Source: Rhizobium lusitanum (GTDB taxonomy: Bacteria > Pseudomonadota > Alphaproteobacteria > Rhizobiales > Rhizobiaceae). From it: DNA of 64,000 nucleotides. Each line of letters begins with the position of its first letter. Positions within the stretch are counted from its first letter, which is position 1. Positions 36,267 to 45,769 of this stretch are shown here, piece after piece. A program made the position numbers and the translations under genes. The notes under the pieces are model-generated. The model did no database searches, was not told the origin of the DNA, and saw nothing but the letters and a program-made list of their open reading frames with translations. Location of the stretch: positions 3,848,408-3,912,407 of the forward strand of contig NZ_CP050308.1 of assembly GCF_014189535.1 (NCBI RefSeq), given 5' to 3'.

Positions 36267-36660
36267 TTCAGCGAAGCGGTGCAATTGCCCGCCGCGTTTC
36301 GGTGGCCGTGATCTATGCGGAACGACGAAAAACCGCAAGAGTGTTTGTGAAGATTTTTTGATTTTTTTGCTCGCGCGGTATCGGCGCAAGTTATCAACAA
36401 TATGTGTTTTCTCGAAAGCATGCCGGGAGAGGGCGGGGCATATGGGCTGTTTTTGAAATGCATGAGACGCGAACCTGCCATGCTAAATCGATGGAACGGA
36501 AACGTGCCGCCGCCGCTTCCGAAAACAATTCGTGCTCTGTCATGGATTTGTATTCAAACCTGCTTGACACCCAAACACGAACCCCGTAGTTAGCCGCTCA
36601 TCGAACGGCCAAGGCCGCTTTGATGGGTGCGAAAGCATCCGGAACGCTTTGAAATGAAAT
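36267..36660. other. Region between tRNA-Val and the tRNA-Asp pair
   Basis: These 394 bases hold no supported gene. They must contain the minus-strand promoter of tRNA-Val and the plus-strand promoter of the tRNA-Asp genes. A T-rich run (GATTTTTTGATTTTTTTG at 36352-36369) stands out, but no hairpin precedes it. Confidence 0.5.
36564..36592 (+). promoter_or_regulatory. Candidate promoter for the tRNA-Asp genes
   Basis: TTGACA at 36564-36569 is a perfect -35. A 17-base spacer leads to TAGTTA (36587-36592), a weak -10. The first tRNA-Asp begins about 70 bases downstream. Rhizobial promoters often have a strong -35 and a weak -10, so the call is reasonable but unproven. Confidence 0.45.
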
Positions 36661-36737
36661 GCGGGTGTAGCTCAGTTGGTTAGAGTGCCGGCCTGTCACG
36701 CCGGAGGTCGCGGGTTCGAGCCCCGTCACTCGCGCCA
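36661..36737 (+). tRNA. tRNA-Asp (GTC anticodon), copy 1
   Basis: The acceptor stem GCGGGTG pairs with CACTCGC (one G-T pair). The anticodon stem CCGGC/GCCGG encloses CTGTCAC with anticodon GTC. The T loop is GTTCGAGCC and the 3' CCA is encoded. The length is 77 bases. Confidence 0.97.
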
Positions 36738-36788
36738 TTTCAAAGAATGAATTCCGGGCTTTTGCCGGGCCGTAAGGTCAAACAATGC

Positions 36789-36865
36789 GCGGGTGTAGCT
36801 CAGTCGGTTAGAGTGCCGGCCTGTCACGCCGGAGGTCGCGGGTTCGAGCCCCGTCACTCGCGCCA
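36789..36865 (+). tRNA. tRNA-Asp (GTC anticodon), copy 2
   Basis: This is identical to copy 1 except for one D-loop base (GTTGG becomes GTCGG). It lies 51 bases downstream in the same direction, so the two are a tandem duplication and probably share one precursor. Confidence 0.97.
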
Positions 36866-37120
36866 TTCGTTTCAAGTGACTACAATCAATCATCTATTTG
36901 TTGCGAGTGCGAAAGGCCCTTTTCGCCTTTGCGCCTATTTGTCGCGATATCGTTGCAACACATTGATAAGTCCCGTTCGGTAGTGCTTGAAGCGAGCTAT
37001 TCAAAAGGCTTGCGCCCGCGCTCTGGCTGCGCTAACCACGGCTTTGTTGCAACGCTCTTTCGCTTGCTGGGCATTTGCTCAGAGGCGCCGCCCCGGCGCT
37101 CATGGCAAGCAGGGATGGAC

Positions 37121-37489
37121 ATGATGACTGGACTACTCAGTTCCTATATTCCGATAGCGATTTTCATTGGTATTGCCATCGTCATTGGTGTGGCATTGCT
37201 GATCACGCCGTTTGCCGTCGCCTTCAAGGCGCCCGATTCGGAAAAGCTGTCGGCCTACGAATGCGGCTTCAACGCATTCGACGATGCCCGCATGAAATTC
37301 GACATCCGCTTCTACCTGGTGTCGATCCTCTTCATCATCTTTGACCTGGAAGTCGCCTTCCTCTTCCCGTGGGCCGTATCCTTTAGTGCGATCGGCTGGT
37401 TCGGGTTCTGGTCGATGATGGTGTTCCTGGGTGTGCTGACCATCGGCTTTATTTATGAATGGAAAAAGGGAGCCCTGGAATGGGAGTAG
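37121..37489 (+). CDS. nuoA: NADH-quinone oxidoreductase subunit A
   Basis: NuoA is a small membrane subunit of respiratory complex I (ND3 homologue) that helps link the quinone site to the proton-pumping arm. From ATG 37121 it has 122 residues with three membrane helices (about 11-32, 62-85 and 92-115) and the conserved loop [20 protein letters not shown] between the first two. AGGGATGG lies at proper spacing before 37121, with another ATG 3 bases on. The open frame runs further upstream to 36929 but has no family similarity there. It is the first gene of the nuo operon, and its end overlaps nuoB by 10 bases. Confidence 0.95.
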   Translation: MMTGLLSSYIPIAIFIGIAIVIGVALLITPFAVAFKAPDSEKLSAYECGFNAFDDARMKFDIRFYLVSILFIIFDLEVAFLFPWAVSFSAIGWFGFWSMMVFLGVLTIGFIYEWKKGALEWE

Positions 37490-38061
37490 CCCAAAGCAAC
37501 ACGCCGCTTGTCGCGCCGCAGCCGAAGGGGATCATTGATCCTGCGACCGGCAAGCCGGTTGGCAGCAACGATCCGTTCTTCGGCGAGATCAACAATGAAC
37601 TCGCCGACAAGGGTTTTCTGGTTACCTCGACCGATGAGTTGATCAACTGGGCCCGTACCGGCTCGTTGATGTGGATGACTTTCGGTCTTGCATGCTGTGC
37701 CGTCGAAATGATGCAGGTTTCCATGCCGCGTTACGACGTCGAGCGTTTCGGTTTCGCGCCGCGCGCCTCGCCGCGCCAGTCGGACGTCATGATCGTTGCC
37801 GGCACGCTGACCAACAAGATGGCTCCGGCGCTCCGCAAGGTCTATGACCAGATGCCGGAACCGCGTTACGTCATCTCGATGGGTTCCTGCGCCAATGGCG
37901 GCGGCTACTATCACTATTCCTATTCGGTTGTGCGCGGCTGCGACCGCATCGTGCCGATCGATATCTATATACCGGGCTGTCCTCCCACGGCAGAGGCGCT
38001 GCTTTACGGCGTGCTTCTGCTGCAGAAGAAAATCCGGCGCACCGGCACGATCGAACGGTAA
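37480..38061 (+). CDS. nuoB: NADH-quinone oxidoreductase subunit B
   Basis: NuoB carries iron-sulfur cluster N2, the last electron carrier before quinone, in the connecting part of complex I. From ATG 37480 the protein has 193 residues. The N2 ligands are visible: the adjacent pair C72-C73 (GLACCAVEM), C137 (GSCANG) and C167 (PGCPP). The start overlaps nuoA and is preceded by GGGAGCCCTGG. An in-frame ATG 21 bases earlier lies deep in nuoA and is less likely. The N-terminal ~45 residues form a polar tail typical of alphaproteobacterial NuoB. Confidence 0.96.
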   Translation: MGVAQSNTPLVAPQPKGIIDPATGKPVGSNDPFFGEINNELADKGFLVTSTDELINWARTGSLMWMTFGLACCAVEMMQVSMPRYDVERFGFAPRASPRQSDVMIVAGTLTNKMAPALRKVYDQMPEPRYVISMGSCANGGGYYHYSYSVVRGCDRIVPIDIYIPGCPPTAEALLYGVLLLQKKIRRTGTIER

Positions 38062-38079
38062 GGCAGGGGACAAGGTATT

Positions 38080-38682
38080 ATGAGTGAAGCCCTGAATGAG
38101 CTCGCCAGCTATCTTACGGAAGTTCGTGGCGCCCTGATTTCGTCAAGCGAGATCAAGTATGGCGAACTGAACGTCACGACGACCGCTGCAAACATCATTG
38201 CGCTGCTGACCTTCCTGCGTGATGACGCCAAATGCGGCTTCGTCAACATGACGGATATTTGCGGCGTCGACTGGCCGCAGCGCCCTGATCGTTTCGATGT
38301 CGTCTATCATCTGCTGTCGCCGAAGAAGAACCTGCGCATCCGCATCAAGGTTCCGGTCGCCGAAGATCAGCCTGTTCCCTCGGCCTGCGGCGTCTATCCG
38401 GGTGCCGACTGGTTCGAGCGCGAAACCTGGGACATGTACGGCGTTCTCTTCACCGGCCATCCGGATCTGCGCCGCATCCTGACCGACTACGGTTTCGAAG
38501 GCCACCCGCTGCGCAAGGACTTCCCGACCACCGGCTTCGTTGAAGTTCGCTATGACGATGCTGCCAAGCGCGTCGTCTACGAGCCGGTCGAGCTGAAGCA
38601 GGAATTCCGCAACTTCGACTTTCTGTCTCCCTGGGAAGGCACGGACTACGTGCTGCCGGGCGACGAAAAGGCGAAGCAGTAA
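38080..38682 (+). CDS. nuoC: NADH-quinone oxidoreductase subunit C
   Basis: NuoC (30 kDa subunit) is a peripheral-arm structural subunit without cofactors that packs against NuoD near the quinone site. The 200-residue length matches a separate NuoC, not the NuoCD fusion of enterobacteria. The family signature is [20 protein letters not shown] at about 112-131, with HPLRKDFP following. The start ATG lies 18 bases after nuoB with GGCAGGGGAC upstream. Confidence 0.96.
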   Translation: MSEALNELASYLTEVRGALISSSEIKYGELNVTTTAANIIALLTFLRDDAKCGFVNMTDICGVDWPQRPDRFDVVYHLLSPKKNLRIRIKVPVAEDQPVPSACGVYPGADWFERETWDMYGVLFTGHPDLRRILTDYGFEGHPLRKDFPTTGFVEVRYDDAAKRVVYEPVELKQEFRNFDFLSPWEGTDYVLPGDEKAKQ

Positions 38683-38748
38683 ATTGATGGTGTGTGGCGG
38701 GTTGAGCCTGCCATTCTCGAGAATACCTGAAAACGCGAGCCCGTCGCC

Positions 38749-39939
38749 ATGACAGAACATAACGTCCGCAACTTCAACATCAATTTCGGTCCGCAGCACC
38801 CGGCTGCGCACGGCGTTTTGCGTCTCGTCCTCGAATTGGACGGCGAAATTGTGGAACGCGTCGATCCACATATCGGCCTGCTGCATCGCGGCACGGAAAA
38901 GCTGATCGAAACGAAGACCTATCTGCAGGCCGTTCCTTACTTCGATCGCCTCGACTACGTGGCGCCGATGAACCAGGAACACGCCTATGCGCTGTCCGTC
39001 GAAAAGCTGCTCGGCATCGATATCCCGATCCGTGGCCAGCTGATCCGCGTGCTCTATTCGGAAATCGGCCGTATCCTTTCGCATCTCCTGAACGTCACGA
39101 CGCAGGCCATGGACGTCGGCGCGCTGACGCCGCCGCTCTGGGGCTTCGAAGAGCGCGAAAAGCTGATGGTGTTCTATGAGCGCGCCTCGGGCTCGCGCAT
39201 GCATGCCGCCTATATCCGCCCGGGCGGCGTTCACCAGGATCTGCCGGAAAAGCTGGTTCAGGATATCGGCGATTGGTGCGATCCCTTCCTGAAGGCGCTC
39301 GACGATATCGATTCGCTTCTGACCGGCAACCGCATCTTCAAGCAGCGTAACGTCGACATCGGCGTCGTCTCGCTGGAAGACTGTTGGGCCTGGGGTTTCT
39401 CCGGCGTCATGGTCCGCGGCTCTGGCGCCGCCTGGGACCTGCGTCGCTCGCAACCCTATGAATGCTATTCGGATCTGGAATTCGATATTCCGATCGGCAA
39501 GAACGGCGATTGCTACGACCGGTATCTGATCCGCATGATCGAGATGCGCGAATCCGTCCGCATCATGAAGCAATGCGTCAACCGTCTGCTCGGCGATGCC
39601 AAGACCGGTCCGGTCTCTTCGCTCGACGGCAAGGTCGTGCCGCCGAAGCGGGGCGAGATGAAGCGCTCGATGGAAGCGCTGATCCACCATTTCAAGCTCT
39701 ATACCGAAGGCTACCACGTACCGGCCGGCGAGGTTTATTGCGCCGTCGAAGCGCCGAAGGGCGAGTTCGGCGTCTATCTCGTCTCCGACGGTTCGAACAA
39801 GCCGTATCGCTGCAAGATCCGCGCCCCGGGCTATGCGCATCTGCAGGCCATGGATTTCATGTGCCGCGGCCATCAGCTCGCCGACGTCGCGGCCGTGCTC
39901 GGTTCGCTCGACATCGTGTTCGGTGAGGTGGATCGCTGA
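38749..39939 (+). CDS. nuoD: NADH-quinone oxidoreductase subunit D
   Basis: NuoD (49 kDa subunit) forms most of the quinone-binding pocket and is related to the large subunit of NiFe hydrogenases without the metal site. The 396-residue protein has the N-terminal [13 protein letters not shown] motif (about 13-25), HRGTEKLIE near 43-51 and the C-terminal [25 protein letters not shown] stretch, in which Asp residues of the quinone site lie. It is separated from nuoC by 66 bases. Its stop overlaps the next start in TGATG. Confidence 0.97.
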   Translation: MTEHNVRNFNINFGPQHPAAHGVLRLVLELDGEIVERVDPHIGLLHRGTEKLIETKTYLQAVPYFDRLDYVAPMNQEHAYALSVEKLLGIDIPIRGQLIRVLYSEIGRILSHLLNVTTQAMDVGALTPPLWGFEEREKLMVFYERASGSRMHAAYIRPGGVHQDLPEKLVQDIGDWCDPFLKALDDIDSLLTGNRIFKQRNVDIGVVSLEDCWAWGFSGVMVRGSGAAWDLRRSQPYECYSDLEFDIPIGKNGDCYDRYLIRMIEMRESVRIMKQCVNRLLGDAKTGPVSSLDGKVVPPKRGEMKRSMEALIHHFKLYTEGYHVPAGEVYCAVEAPKGEFGVYLVSDGSNKPYRCKIRAPGYAHLQAMDFMCRGHQLADVAAVLGSLDIVFGEVDR

Positions 39940-40256
39940 TGCAGCAATGGCTGGTCATCGTTGCTGTGCTTCTTTTCGCTTCCGGGGCTTCCGCCCAGCA
40001 AGCCGGCAAGACGCAGACGTTGCCCAGCATCTCTTTGCAAGGTTCGAATGCGAAAAGCGCGAATGGTGCAAAGGGTGACAATGCAGTCCCGCCGGGCAAG
40101 GAATCGACCATGGCCGATCTCGTGTCTCAGGGGTATGAAATCAAGGCCGCTGTGCCGAACGGCGGAAAGTTTGTTGTGTTTATGCAAAAAGACCAGTCGG
40201 CCTATGCCTGCGAATTCTTGTCCCTGACGGATACGCGGTGTGGGTCCATAAACTGA
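39939..40256 (+). CDS. Small exported protein encoded between nuoD and nuoE
   Basis: This 105-residue protein has a signal peptide (hydrophobic core LVIVAVLLFASGA) with a likely cleavage after ASA, before QQAGK. The mature part is polar, begins with a Ser/Asn/Lys/Gly-rich linker and ends with a ~50-residue folded portion (LVSQGYEIKAAVP, then two Cys residues at CEF and RCG that could form a disulfide). The start is coupled to nuoD (TGATG). I do not recognise the family. The operon position suggests a periplasmic protein made together with complex I, but no such role is established to my knowledge. Confidence 0.8.
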   Translation: MQQWLVIVAVLLFASGASAQQAGKTQTLPSISLQGSNAKSANGAKGDNAVPPGKESTMADLVSQGYEIKAAVPNGGKFVVFMQKDQSAYACEFLSLTDTRCGSIN

Positions 40257-40271
40257 GATAAGGCGTGAAAG

Positions 40272-41408
40272 ATGTCCGTTCGTCGACTAGCCGAAGATCA
40301 ATTCCAGCCAGCCGCATTCGCCTTCAACAAGGAAAATGCGACCTGGGCGGAAAAGACGATCAAGAAATATCCAGAGGGTCGCCAGCAATCCGCGATTATC
40401 CCGCTGATGATGCGTGCGCAGGAGCAGGAAGGCTGGGTCACCAGGGCGGCTATCGAGACGATCGCCGACATGCTGGATATGGCCCACATCCGTGCGCTTG
40501 AAGTTGCGACCTTCTACACGCAGTTCCAGCTCAATCCGGTTGGCACGAAGGCGCATATCCAGGTTTGCGGCACGACGCCCTGCATGTTGCGCGGCGCCGA
40601 AGGGCTGGTGAAGGTCTGCAAGAGCAAGATCAATGGCCATGCCTTTGAACGCAACGCCGACGGCACGCTCTCCTGGGAAGAGGTCGAATGTCAGGGCGCC
40701 TGCGTCAATGCACCGATGGTCGTGATCGGCAAGGATACCTATGAGGATCTGACGCCTGAACGTCTCGAAGAGATCATCGATGCATTCTCCGCAGGCGAGG
40801 GCAGCAAAGTCCCGACCGGTCCGCAGATCGACCGCGTCTTCTCCGCGCCGGAAGGTGGCCTGACGTCGCTGACGACGGAGGCCCCGAAAGCAAAGAGCGC
40901 AAGCGGCAAGGCTTCCGCCAAGGTCGATGCAGCTCCGGTTCCGCCATCCGAAGCGGCTCGCCCAAAGAGCACCGACGCTGAAACCAACGCAGCGCTGAAG
41001 ACACCGGCAACAGCGCCGGCAGCCGCCGCCAAAAATGCCAAGGCAGCCGAAGCGCAGCCGCTTTCCGGAACTGCTGCGGCCAAGCCGGCTACCAGTAATG
41101 TCGAAAGCGGGCAGAAGCCGACATTGACCGACAAGAACCGTCCGGCCGGCATCGAGAAGCCCGCGACCCCGGACGATCTGAAGCTGATTTCTGGCGTCGG
41201 TCCCAAGATCGAAGCCATCCTGCACGAGTTGGGTATTTTTACCTTCGCGCAGGTCGCAAAGTGGAAGAAGGCCGAACGCGAATGGGTCGACGGCTATCTG
41301 AATTTCAAGGGCCGCATCGAGCGCGACGACTGGATCAATCAGGCCAAGGCACTCGCTAAGGGTGGCGAAGCGGAATATATCAAGGTCTTCGGCAAGAAGC
41401 CGCGGTAA
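40272..41408 (+). CDS. nuoE: NADH-quinone oxidoreductase subunit E with C-terminal extension
   Basis: NuoE carries the 2Fe-2S cluster N1a in the NADH-oxidising module. The first ~175 residues are the usual thioredoxin-like subunit with ligands C99, C104, C140 and C144. The protein is 378 residues, about twice the normal length. After the core comes an Ala/Lys/Pro-rich linker (about 200-300) and then a ~70-residue helical domain ([20 protein letters not shown] to [15 protein letters not shown]). The same domain closes the separate protein at 42732-43433. The helix-hairpin-helix-like LISGVGPK resembles DNA- or protein-binding motifs. The extension's role is unknown. Confidence 0.95.
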   Translation: MSVRRLAEDQFQPAAFAFNKENATWAEKTIKKYPEGRQQSAIIPLMMRAQEQEGWVTRAAIETIADMLDMAHIRALEVATFYTQFQLNPVGTKAHIQVCGTTPCMLRGAEGLVKVCKSKINGHAFERNADGTLSWEEVECQGACVNAPMVVIGKDTYEDLTPERLEEIIDAFSAGEGSKVPTGPQIDRVFSAPEGGLTSLTTEAPKAKSASGKASAKVDAAPVPPSEAARPKSTDAETNAALKTPATAPAAAAKNAKAAEAQPLSGTAAAKPATSNVESGQKPTLTDKNRPAGIEKPATPDDLKLISGVGPKIEAILHELGIFTFAQVAKWKKAEREWVDGYLNFKGRIERDDWINQAKALAKGGEAEYIKVFGKKPR

Positions 41409-41418
41409 GAGGTGAAGC

Positions 41419-42723
41419 ATGTTACAAGATCAAGATCGCATCTTTACCAATATCTACGGCCACAAGGACAAGTCCCTGAAGGGCGCGATGTCGCGCGGCC
41501 ATTGGGACGGCACCAAGCAGATCCTCGAAAAGGGTCGTGACTGGATCATCAACGAGATGAAGGCTTCCGGCCTTCGCGGTCGCGGCGGCGCAGGCTTCCC
41601 GACCGGTCTCAAATGGTCCTTCATGCCGAAGGAAAATGACGGCCGTCCGCATTACCTCGTCGTCAATGCCGACGAGTCCGAGCCGGGCACCTGCAAGGAC
41701 CGTGACATCATGCGTCACGATCCGCATACGCTGATCGAAGGCTGCGTCATTGCCGGTTTCGCCATGGGCGCCAACACCGCCTATATCTACGTTCGCGGCG
41801 AATACATGCGCGAGCGCGAAGCGCTGCAGGCGGCGATCGATGAATGTTATGATGCCGGACTTCTGGGCAAAAACAACAAGTTAGGCTGGGATTATGATGT
41901 TTACGTTCATCATGGCGCCGGCGCTTATATCTGCGGTGAAGAAACCGCGCTGCTCGAAAGCCTGGAAGGCAAGAAGGGCCAGCCACGCCTGAAGCCGCCA
42001 TTCCCGGCCAACATGGGCCTCTACGGCTGCCCGACCACCGTCAATAACGTCGAGTCGATCGCCGTTGCGCCGACGATCCTGCGCCGTGGCGCCGGTTGGT
42101 TCTCCTCCTTCGGCCGTCCGAACAATGTCGGCACGAAGCTGTTCATGCTGTCCGGTCACGTCAATCGTCCGTGCACGGTCGAGGAAACGATGGGCATCAC
42201 CTTCCGCGAGCTGGTCGACAAGCATGGCGGCGGCATTCGCGGCGGCTGGGACAATCTGCTTGCAGTCATTCCCGGCGGCGCGTCGTGCCCGATCGTTCCG
42301 GCAGCTGACATTATCGACTGCCCGATGGATTTTGACGGCCTGCGCGAAGTCAAGTCGTCCTTCGGGACGGCTGCTGCGATCGTCATGGACAAGTCGACCG
42401 ACGTCATCAAGGCGATCGCCCGTATCTCGGCCTTCTTCAAGCATGAAAGCTGCGGCCAGTGCACGCCGTGCCGCGAAGGCACCGGCTGGATGTGGCGCGT
42501 GCTGGAACGCATGGCCAAGGGCAATGCGCAGAAGCGCGAGATCGACATGCTGTTCCAGGTGACGAAGCAGATCGAAGGCCATACCATCTGTGCGCTCGGC
42601 GATGCCGCCGCATGGCCGGTACAGGGTCTGATCCGCAATTTCCGTCCGGAAATCGAAAAGCGCATCGATCAGTACACAGCCAATGCGACCGGTCACGGCG
42701 CGGTGCTGGAAGCAGCCGAGTAG
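41419..42723 (+). CDS. nuoF: NADH-quinone oxidoreductase subunit F
   Basis: NuoF is the NADH- and FMN-binding subunit of complex I and also holds cluster N3. The 434-residue protein has the glycine-rich [14 protein letters not shown] loop near 52-65, the FMN/NADH-site segment [17 protein letters not shown] near 79-95 and the N3 ligands C345, C348 and C351 (CGQCTPC) with a fourth Cys near 391 (TICALG). It starts 10 bases after nuoE with AAGAGGTGAAGC upstream. Confidence 0.97.
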   Translation: MLQDQDRIFTNIYGHKDKSLKGAMSRGHWDGTKQILEKGRDWIINEMKASGLRGRGGAGFPTGLKWSFMPKENDGRPHYLVVNADESEPGTCKDRDIMRHDPHTLIEGCVIAGFAMGANTAYIYVRGEYMREREALQAAIDECYDAGLLGKNNKLGWDYDVYVHHGAGAYICGEETALLESLEGKKGQPRLKPPFPANMGLYGCPTTVNNVESIAVAPTILRRGAGWFSSFGRPNNVGTKLFMLSGHVNRPCTVEETMGITFRELVDKHGGGIRGGWDNLLAVIPGGASCPIVPAADIIDCPMDFDGLREVKSSFGTAAAIVMDKSTDVIKAIARISAFFKHESCGQCTPCREGTGWMWRVLERMAKGNAQKREIDMLFQVTKQIEGHTICALGDAAAWPVQGLIRNFRPEIEKRIDQYTANATGHGAVLEAAE

Positions 42724-42731
42724 GGATGACG

Positions 42732-43433
42732 ATGGCGAAGACCACAGATACCAGGCAGGACAGCGGAGCGGCCGATGCATCGGCTGATCTCGCTCGTATT
42801 GCCGCGGATATGCTGCGGAACGCGCCTGTCATGCCGATCCATCCGTTGATGGCGCATCCCGCGGCGGCATTCGCCGCGGCCGCCGCCATCGGCTTCGGTT
42901 TCACGTCGCAGATCGCCGGTGCGTTCTTCGGCGCGCTGCAGGGCGCGGTCGAAGCGACGAACAAGCGTGTTGTGGCGCCGACCGAAGAAAAGCCGGTAGC
43001 AAAGAAGGACGGGGCAGGGGAAGCGAAGCCGGTAAAGGCATCGCCTGCTGCCAAGCCTGCCGCTGCAAAGCCGGCTGTCGTGAAGAAGGTCGAGCCGAAG
43101 CCGGCGGCAGTGAAAGCTGCACCAGCAAAGGTTCCGGCCAAGGCCAAAGCCAAGATTGCTGTCGTAGCGCCGGTCGAGGCAAAGCCAGCGGCGGCTCCAG
43201 TGCGTCGCCGCAACGTTGCGGTGAAGACGGATGACCTGAAGCGGATTTCGGGCATCGGTCCGAAGCTGGAGCAAGTTCTGAACGGACGCGGCATTCTGCG
43301 GGTTGCCGATATTGCCGCTTGGAGCGACGCCGATGTCGAGCGGATCGACGCGGAACTTGGTTTCGATGGCCGTATCCGCCGCGACGACTGGGTCGGCCAG
43401 GCAAAGGCGCTCCAGCCGAAAGGCCGGGCTTGA
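42732..43433 (+). CDS. Ala/Lys/Pro-rich protein sharing the NuoE C-terminal domain
   Basis: This 233-residue protein is encoded between nuoF and nuoG. It has an N-terminal region with a hydrophobic stretch (AAAFAAAAAIGFGFTSQIAG, about 42-61), a long Ala/Lys/Pro/Val linker (about 85-165) of low complexity, and a C-terminal domain LKRISGIGPKLEQVL to GRIRRDDWVGQAKAL. That domain is clearly the same as the one at the end of NuoE. The ATG at 42732 follows AGGG at a spacing of 6; another ATG at 42726 is too close to the site. The first 150 residues recall phasin-like or membrane-associated proteins, but I cannot assign a family. Confidence 0.8.
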   Translation: MAKTTDTRQDSGAADASADLARIAADMLRNAPVMPIHPLMAHPAAAFAAAAAIGFGFTSQIAGAFFGALQGAVEATNKRVVAPTEEKPVAKKDGAGEAKPVKASPAAKPAAAKPAVVKKVEPKPAAVKAAPAKVPAKAKAKIAVVAPVEAKPAAAPVRRRNVAVKTDDLKRISGIGPKLEQVLNGRGILRVADIAAWSDADVERIDAELGFDGRIRRDDWVGQAKALQPKGRA

Positions 43434-43439
43434 GAGTTT

Positions 43440-43462
43440 TCCACGGCTGATCCAGCCGTGGA
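43440..43462 (+). other. Perfect hairpin upstream of nuoG
   Basis: TCCACGGCTG (43440-43449) and CAGCCGTGGA (43453-43462) form a perfect 10-bp stem with a 3-base ATC loop, beginning 6 bases after the stop at 43433. No T tract follows, so it is more likely an mRNA-stability or processing element than a terminator. The next ~210 bases up to nuoG hold no well-supported gene. Confidence 0.65.
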
Positions 43463-43675
43463 GTGAGAATGAGCGGTGGACATGGCGCGGGCGCGGTCCG
43501 TGATAGTGTCGCCGGAATGCGGATCTTGGCAGGGGACAAGGTTCGGCAAAGGTGATTGTGAGCAAGACTGGTGCCACGCGGCTCAAATGCCGTGCCGGTG
43601 GCGAAACGGTGTTGCGGTCATGAAATTGTCTGCGGCCAGGCTCGGCGGCAGACGGGACATAGGACTGAGTGGACG

Positions 43676-45757
43676 ATGGTAAAACTGAAGATTGACGGTA
43701 ACGAGATCGAAGTCCCGGATCACTACACGCTTATCCAGGCGTGCGAGGAAGCCGGCGCCGAAGTCCCGCGCTTCTGCTTCCATGAACGACTGTCGGTGGC
43801 CGGCAATTGCCGCATGTGCCTCGTCGAAGTGAAGGGTGGCCCGCCGAAGCCGCAGGCATCCTGCGCCATGGGCGTGCGCGATATCCGTGGCGGCCCGAAC
43901 GGCGAACTTCCGGAAGTCTTCACCAATACGCCGATGGTCAAGAAGGCCCGCGAAGGCGTGATGGAATTCCTGCTGATCAACCATCCGCTGGATTGCCCGA
44001 TCTGCGACCAGGGTGGCGAATGCGACCTGCAGGACCAGGCCATGGCCTTCGGTATCGACAGCTCGCGCTATCAGGAAGACAAGCGCGCCGTCGAAGACAA
44101 GTATATCGGCCCGCTCGTCAGCACCGTGATGAACCGTTGCATCCACTGCACACGTTGCGTCCGCTTTACGACCGAAGTCGCCGGCATTTCCGAACTCGGC
44201 CTGATCGGCCGTGGTGAAGACGCCGAGATCACCACCTATCTCGAGCAGGCGATGACCTCCGAGCTGCAGGGCAACGTCGTCGACCTTTGCCCGGTCGGCG
44301 CGCTGACCTCGAAGCCCTTCGCCTTCACGGCTCGTCCGTGGGAATTGAACAAGACCGAATCGGTCGACGTCATGGACGCACTCGGCTCGGCCATCCGCGT
44401 CGATACACGTGGCCGCGAAGTCATGCGCGTTCTGCCGCGCGTCAACGAGCAGATCAATGAAGAATGGATCTCCGACAAGACCCGCTTCATCTGGGACGGC
44501 CTGAAGACGCAGCGTCTCGACAAGCCTTATGTCCGTAAGGACGGCCGTCTGCAGGTTTCGACCTGGGGCGACGCTTTCGCCGCCATCAAGTCCGCGGTTG
44601 CCACCACCAGCGGCGACAAGATCGGTGCGATTGCCGGCGATCTTGCTTCCGTCGAGGAAATGTATGCTCTCTCCGAACTGCTGAAATCGCTGGGATCGGA
44701 AAATCTCGACTGTCGCCAGGACGGGACGGCGCTTGATCCGTCGCTGGGCCGCGCAAGCTACATCTTCAACCCGAGCATCGAAGGCATCGAAGCCGCCGAT
44801 GCGCTGCTGATCGTCGGCGCCAACCCGCGCTTCGAAGCGGCCGTGCTGAACTCGCGCATCCGCAAGCGCTGGCGTCGTGGCAAGTTCCCGATCGGTGTGA
44901 TCGGCGAACATACAGACCTGCGTTACCCCTTCGAATATCTCGGCGCTGGCCCCGAAACGCTTGCCGATATTGTCAACGGTTCGCACAGCTTCGCCGAAGT
45001 TCTGAAGACCGCGCAAAAGCCGATGATCATCATCGGCCAGGGCGCGCTCATCCGCGAAGATGGTGCAGCTGTGCTGGCGAATGCCGCCAAGCTCGCCGCT
45101 GCCGTCGGCGTGGTCAAGGATGACTGGAACGGCTTCGCCGTGTTGCACACCGCAGCCTCCCGCGTCGGTGGCCTCGATCTCGGCTTTGTGCCGGGCGAAA
45201 AGGGCGTCAACGCAGCTCAGATGCTTGCCTCGATGGACGTACTCTTCCTGCTCGGCGCCGATGAACTCGATTTCAGCCGCAAGGGCTCGAAGTTCACCGT
45301 CTACATCGGCTCGCACGGCGACAACGGTGCGCATAATGCCGACGTCATCCTGCCGGCAGCCACCTACACCGAAAAGTCGGGCACCTGGGTCAACACCGAA
45401 GGCCGTGTCCAGGTCGGCAACCGCGCCGGCTTCGCTCCAGGCGATGCCCGTGAGGACTGGGCCGTCATCCGTGCCCTTTCCGACGTACTCGGCAAGAAGC
45501 TTCCCTTTGATTCGCTGAGAGAATTGCGCGTCAAGCTCTATGCCGCTTTCCCGCATTTCGCTGGTATTGACGAGATCGCCGAAGGCGATAGCGCTCAAAT
45601 TGTCGCACTTGCGAAAAAAGCCGGCGCGATGGGCAAATCCGCGTTTGCTTCGCCGATCAAAGACTTCTATTTGACGAACCCGATAGCGCGTGCCTCGGCT
45701 GTTATGGCCGAGTGCTCCGCATTGGCCCGCAACAATTTCCAGGCTGCGGCAGAGTAA
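43676..45757 (+). CDS. nuoG: NADH-quinone oxidoreductase subunit G
   Basis: NuoG (75 kDa subunit) carries three or more iron-sulfur clusters in the electron-input arm. The 693-residue protein begins with a 2Fe-2S ferredoxin domain (CFHERLSVAGNCRMC near 34-48). A 4Fe-4S segment follows with a His ligand (HPLDCPICDQGGECDL near 102-117), then CIHCTRC near 153-159 and CPVGAL near 203-208. The C-terminal two-thirds is a molybdopterin-oxidoreductase-like domain without the metal site. The ATG at 43676 follows GAGTGGACG and gives the standard start; the frame extends 35 codons upstream without similarity. Confidence 0.97.
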   Translation: MVKLKIDGNEIEVPDHYTLIQACEEAGAEVPRFCFHERLSVAGNCRMCLVEVKGGPPKPQASCAMGVRDIRGGPNGELPEVFTNTPMVKKAREGVMEFLLINHPLDCPICDQGGECDLQDQAMAFGIDSSRYQEDKRAVEDKYIGPLVSTVMNRCIHCTRCVRFTTEVAGISELGLIGRGEDAEITTYLEQAMTSELQGNVVDLCPVGALTSKPFAFTARPWELNKTESVDVMDALGSAIRVDTRGREVMRVLPRVNEQINEEWISDKTRFIWDGLKTQRLDKPYVRKDGRLQVSTWGDAFAAIKSAVATTSGDKIGAIAGDLASVEEMYALSELLKSLGSENLDCRQDGTALDPSLGRASYIFNPSIEGIEAADALLIVGANPRFEAAVLNSRIRKRWRRGKFPIGVIGEHTDLRYPFEYLGAGPETLADIVNGSHSFAEVLKTAQKPMIIIGQGALIREDGAAVLANAAKLAAAVGVVKDDWNGFAVLHTAASRVGGLDLGFVPGEKGVNAAQMLASMDVLFLLGADELDFSRKGSKFTVYIGSHGDNGAHNADVILPAATYTEKSGTWVNTEGRVQVGNRAGFAPGDAREDWAVIRALSDVLGKKLPFDSLRELRVKLYAAFPHFAGIDEIAEGDSAQIVALAKKAGAMGKSAFASPIKDFYLTNPIARASAVMAECSALARNNFQAAAE

Positions 45758-45769
45758 GGGCAGAGGACC

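Noticed and set aside
36661..36865. tRNA genes as attachment sites of a mobile island
   Set aside because: The tandem tRNA-Asp copies are complete and differ by one base. No integrase gene or matching direct repeat was seen at the other end of the accessory block.
43476..43682. 68-residue frame between the NuoE-domain protein and nuoG
   Set aside because: It overlaps the nuoG start, its third-position GC is lower than in neighbouring genes, and it has no recognised motif. A short unusual protein rich in Cys and Trp is not excluded.
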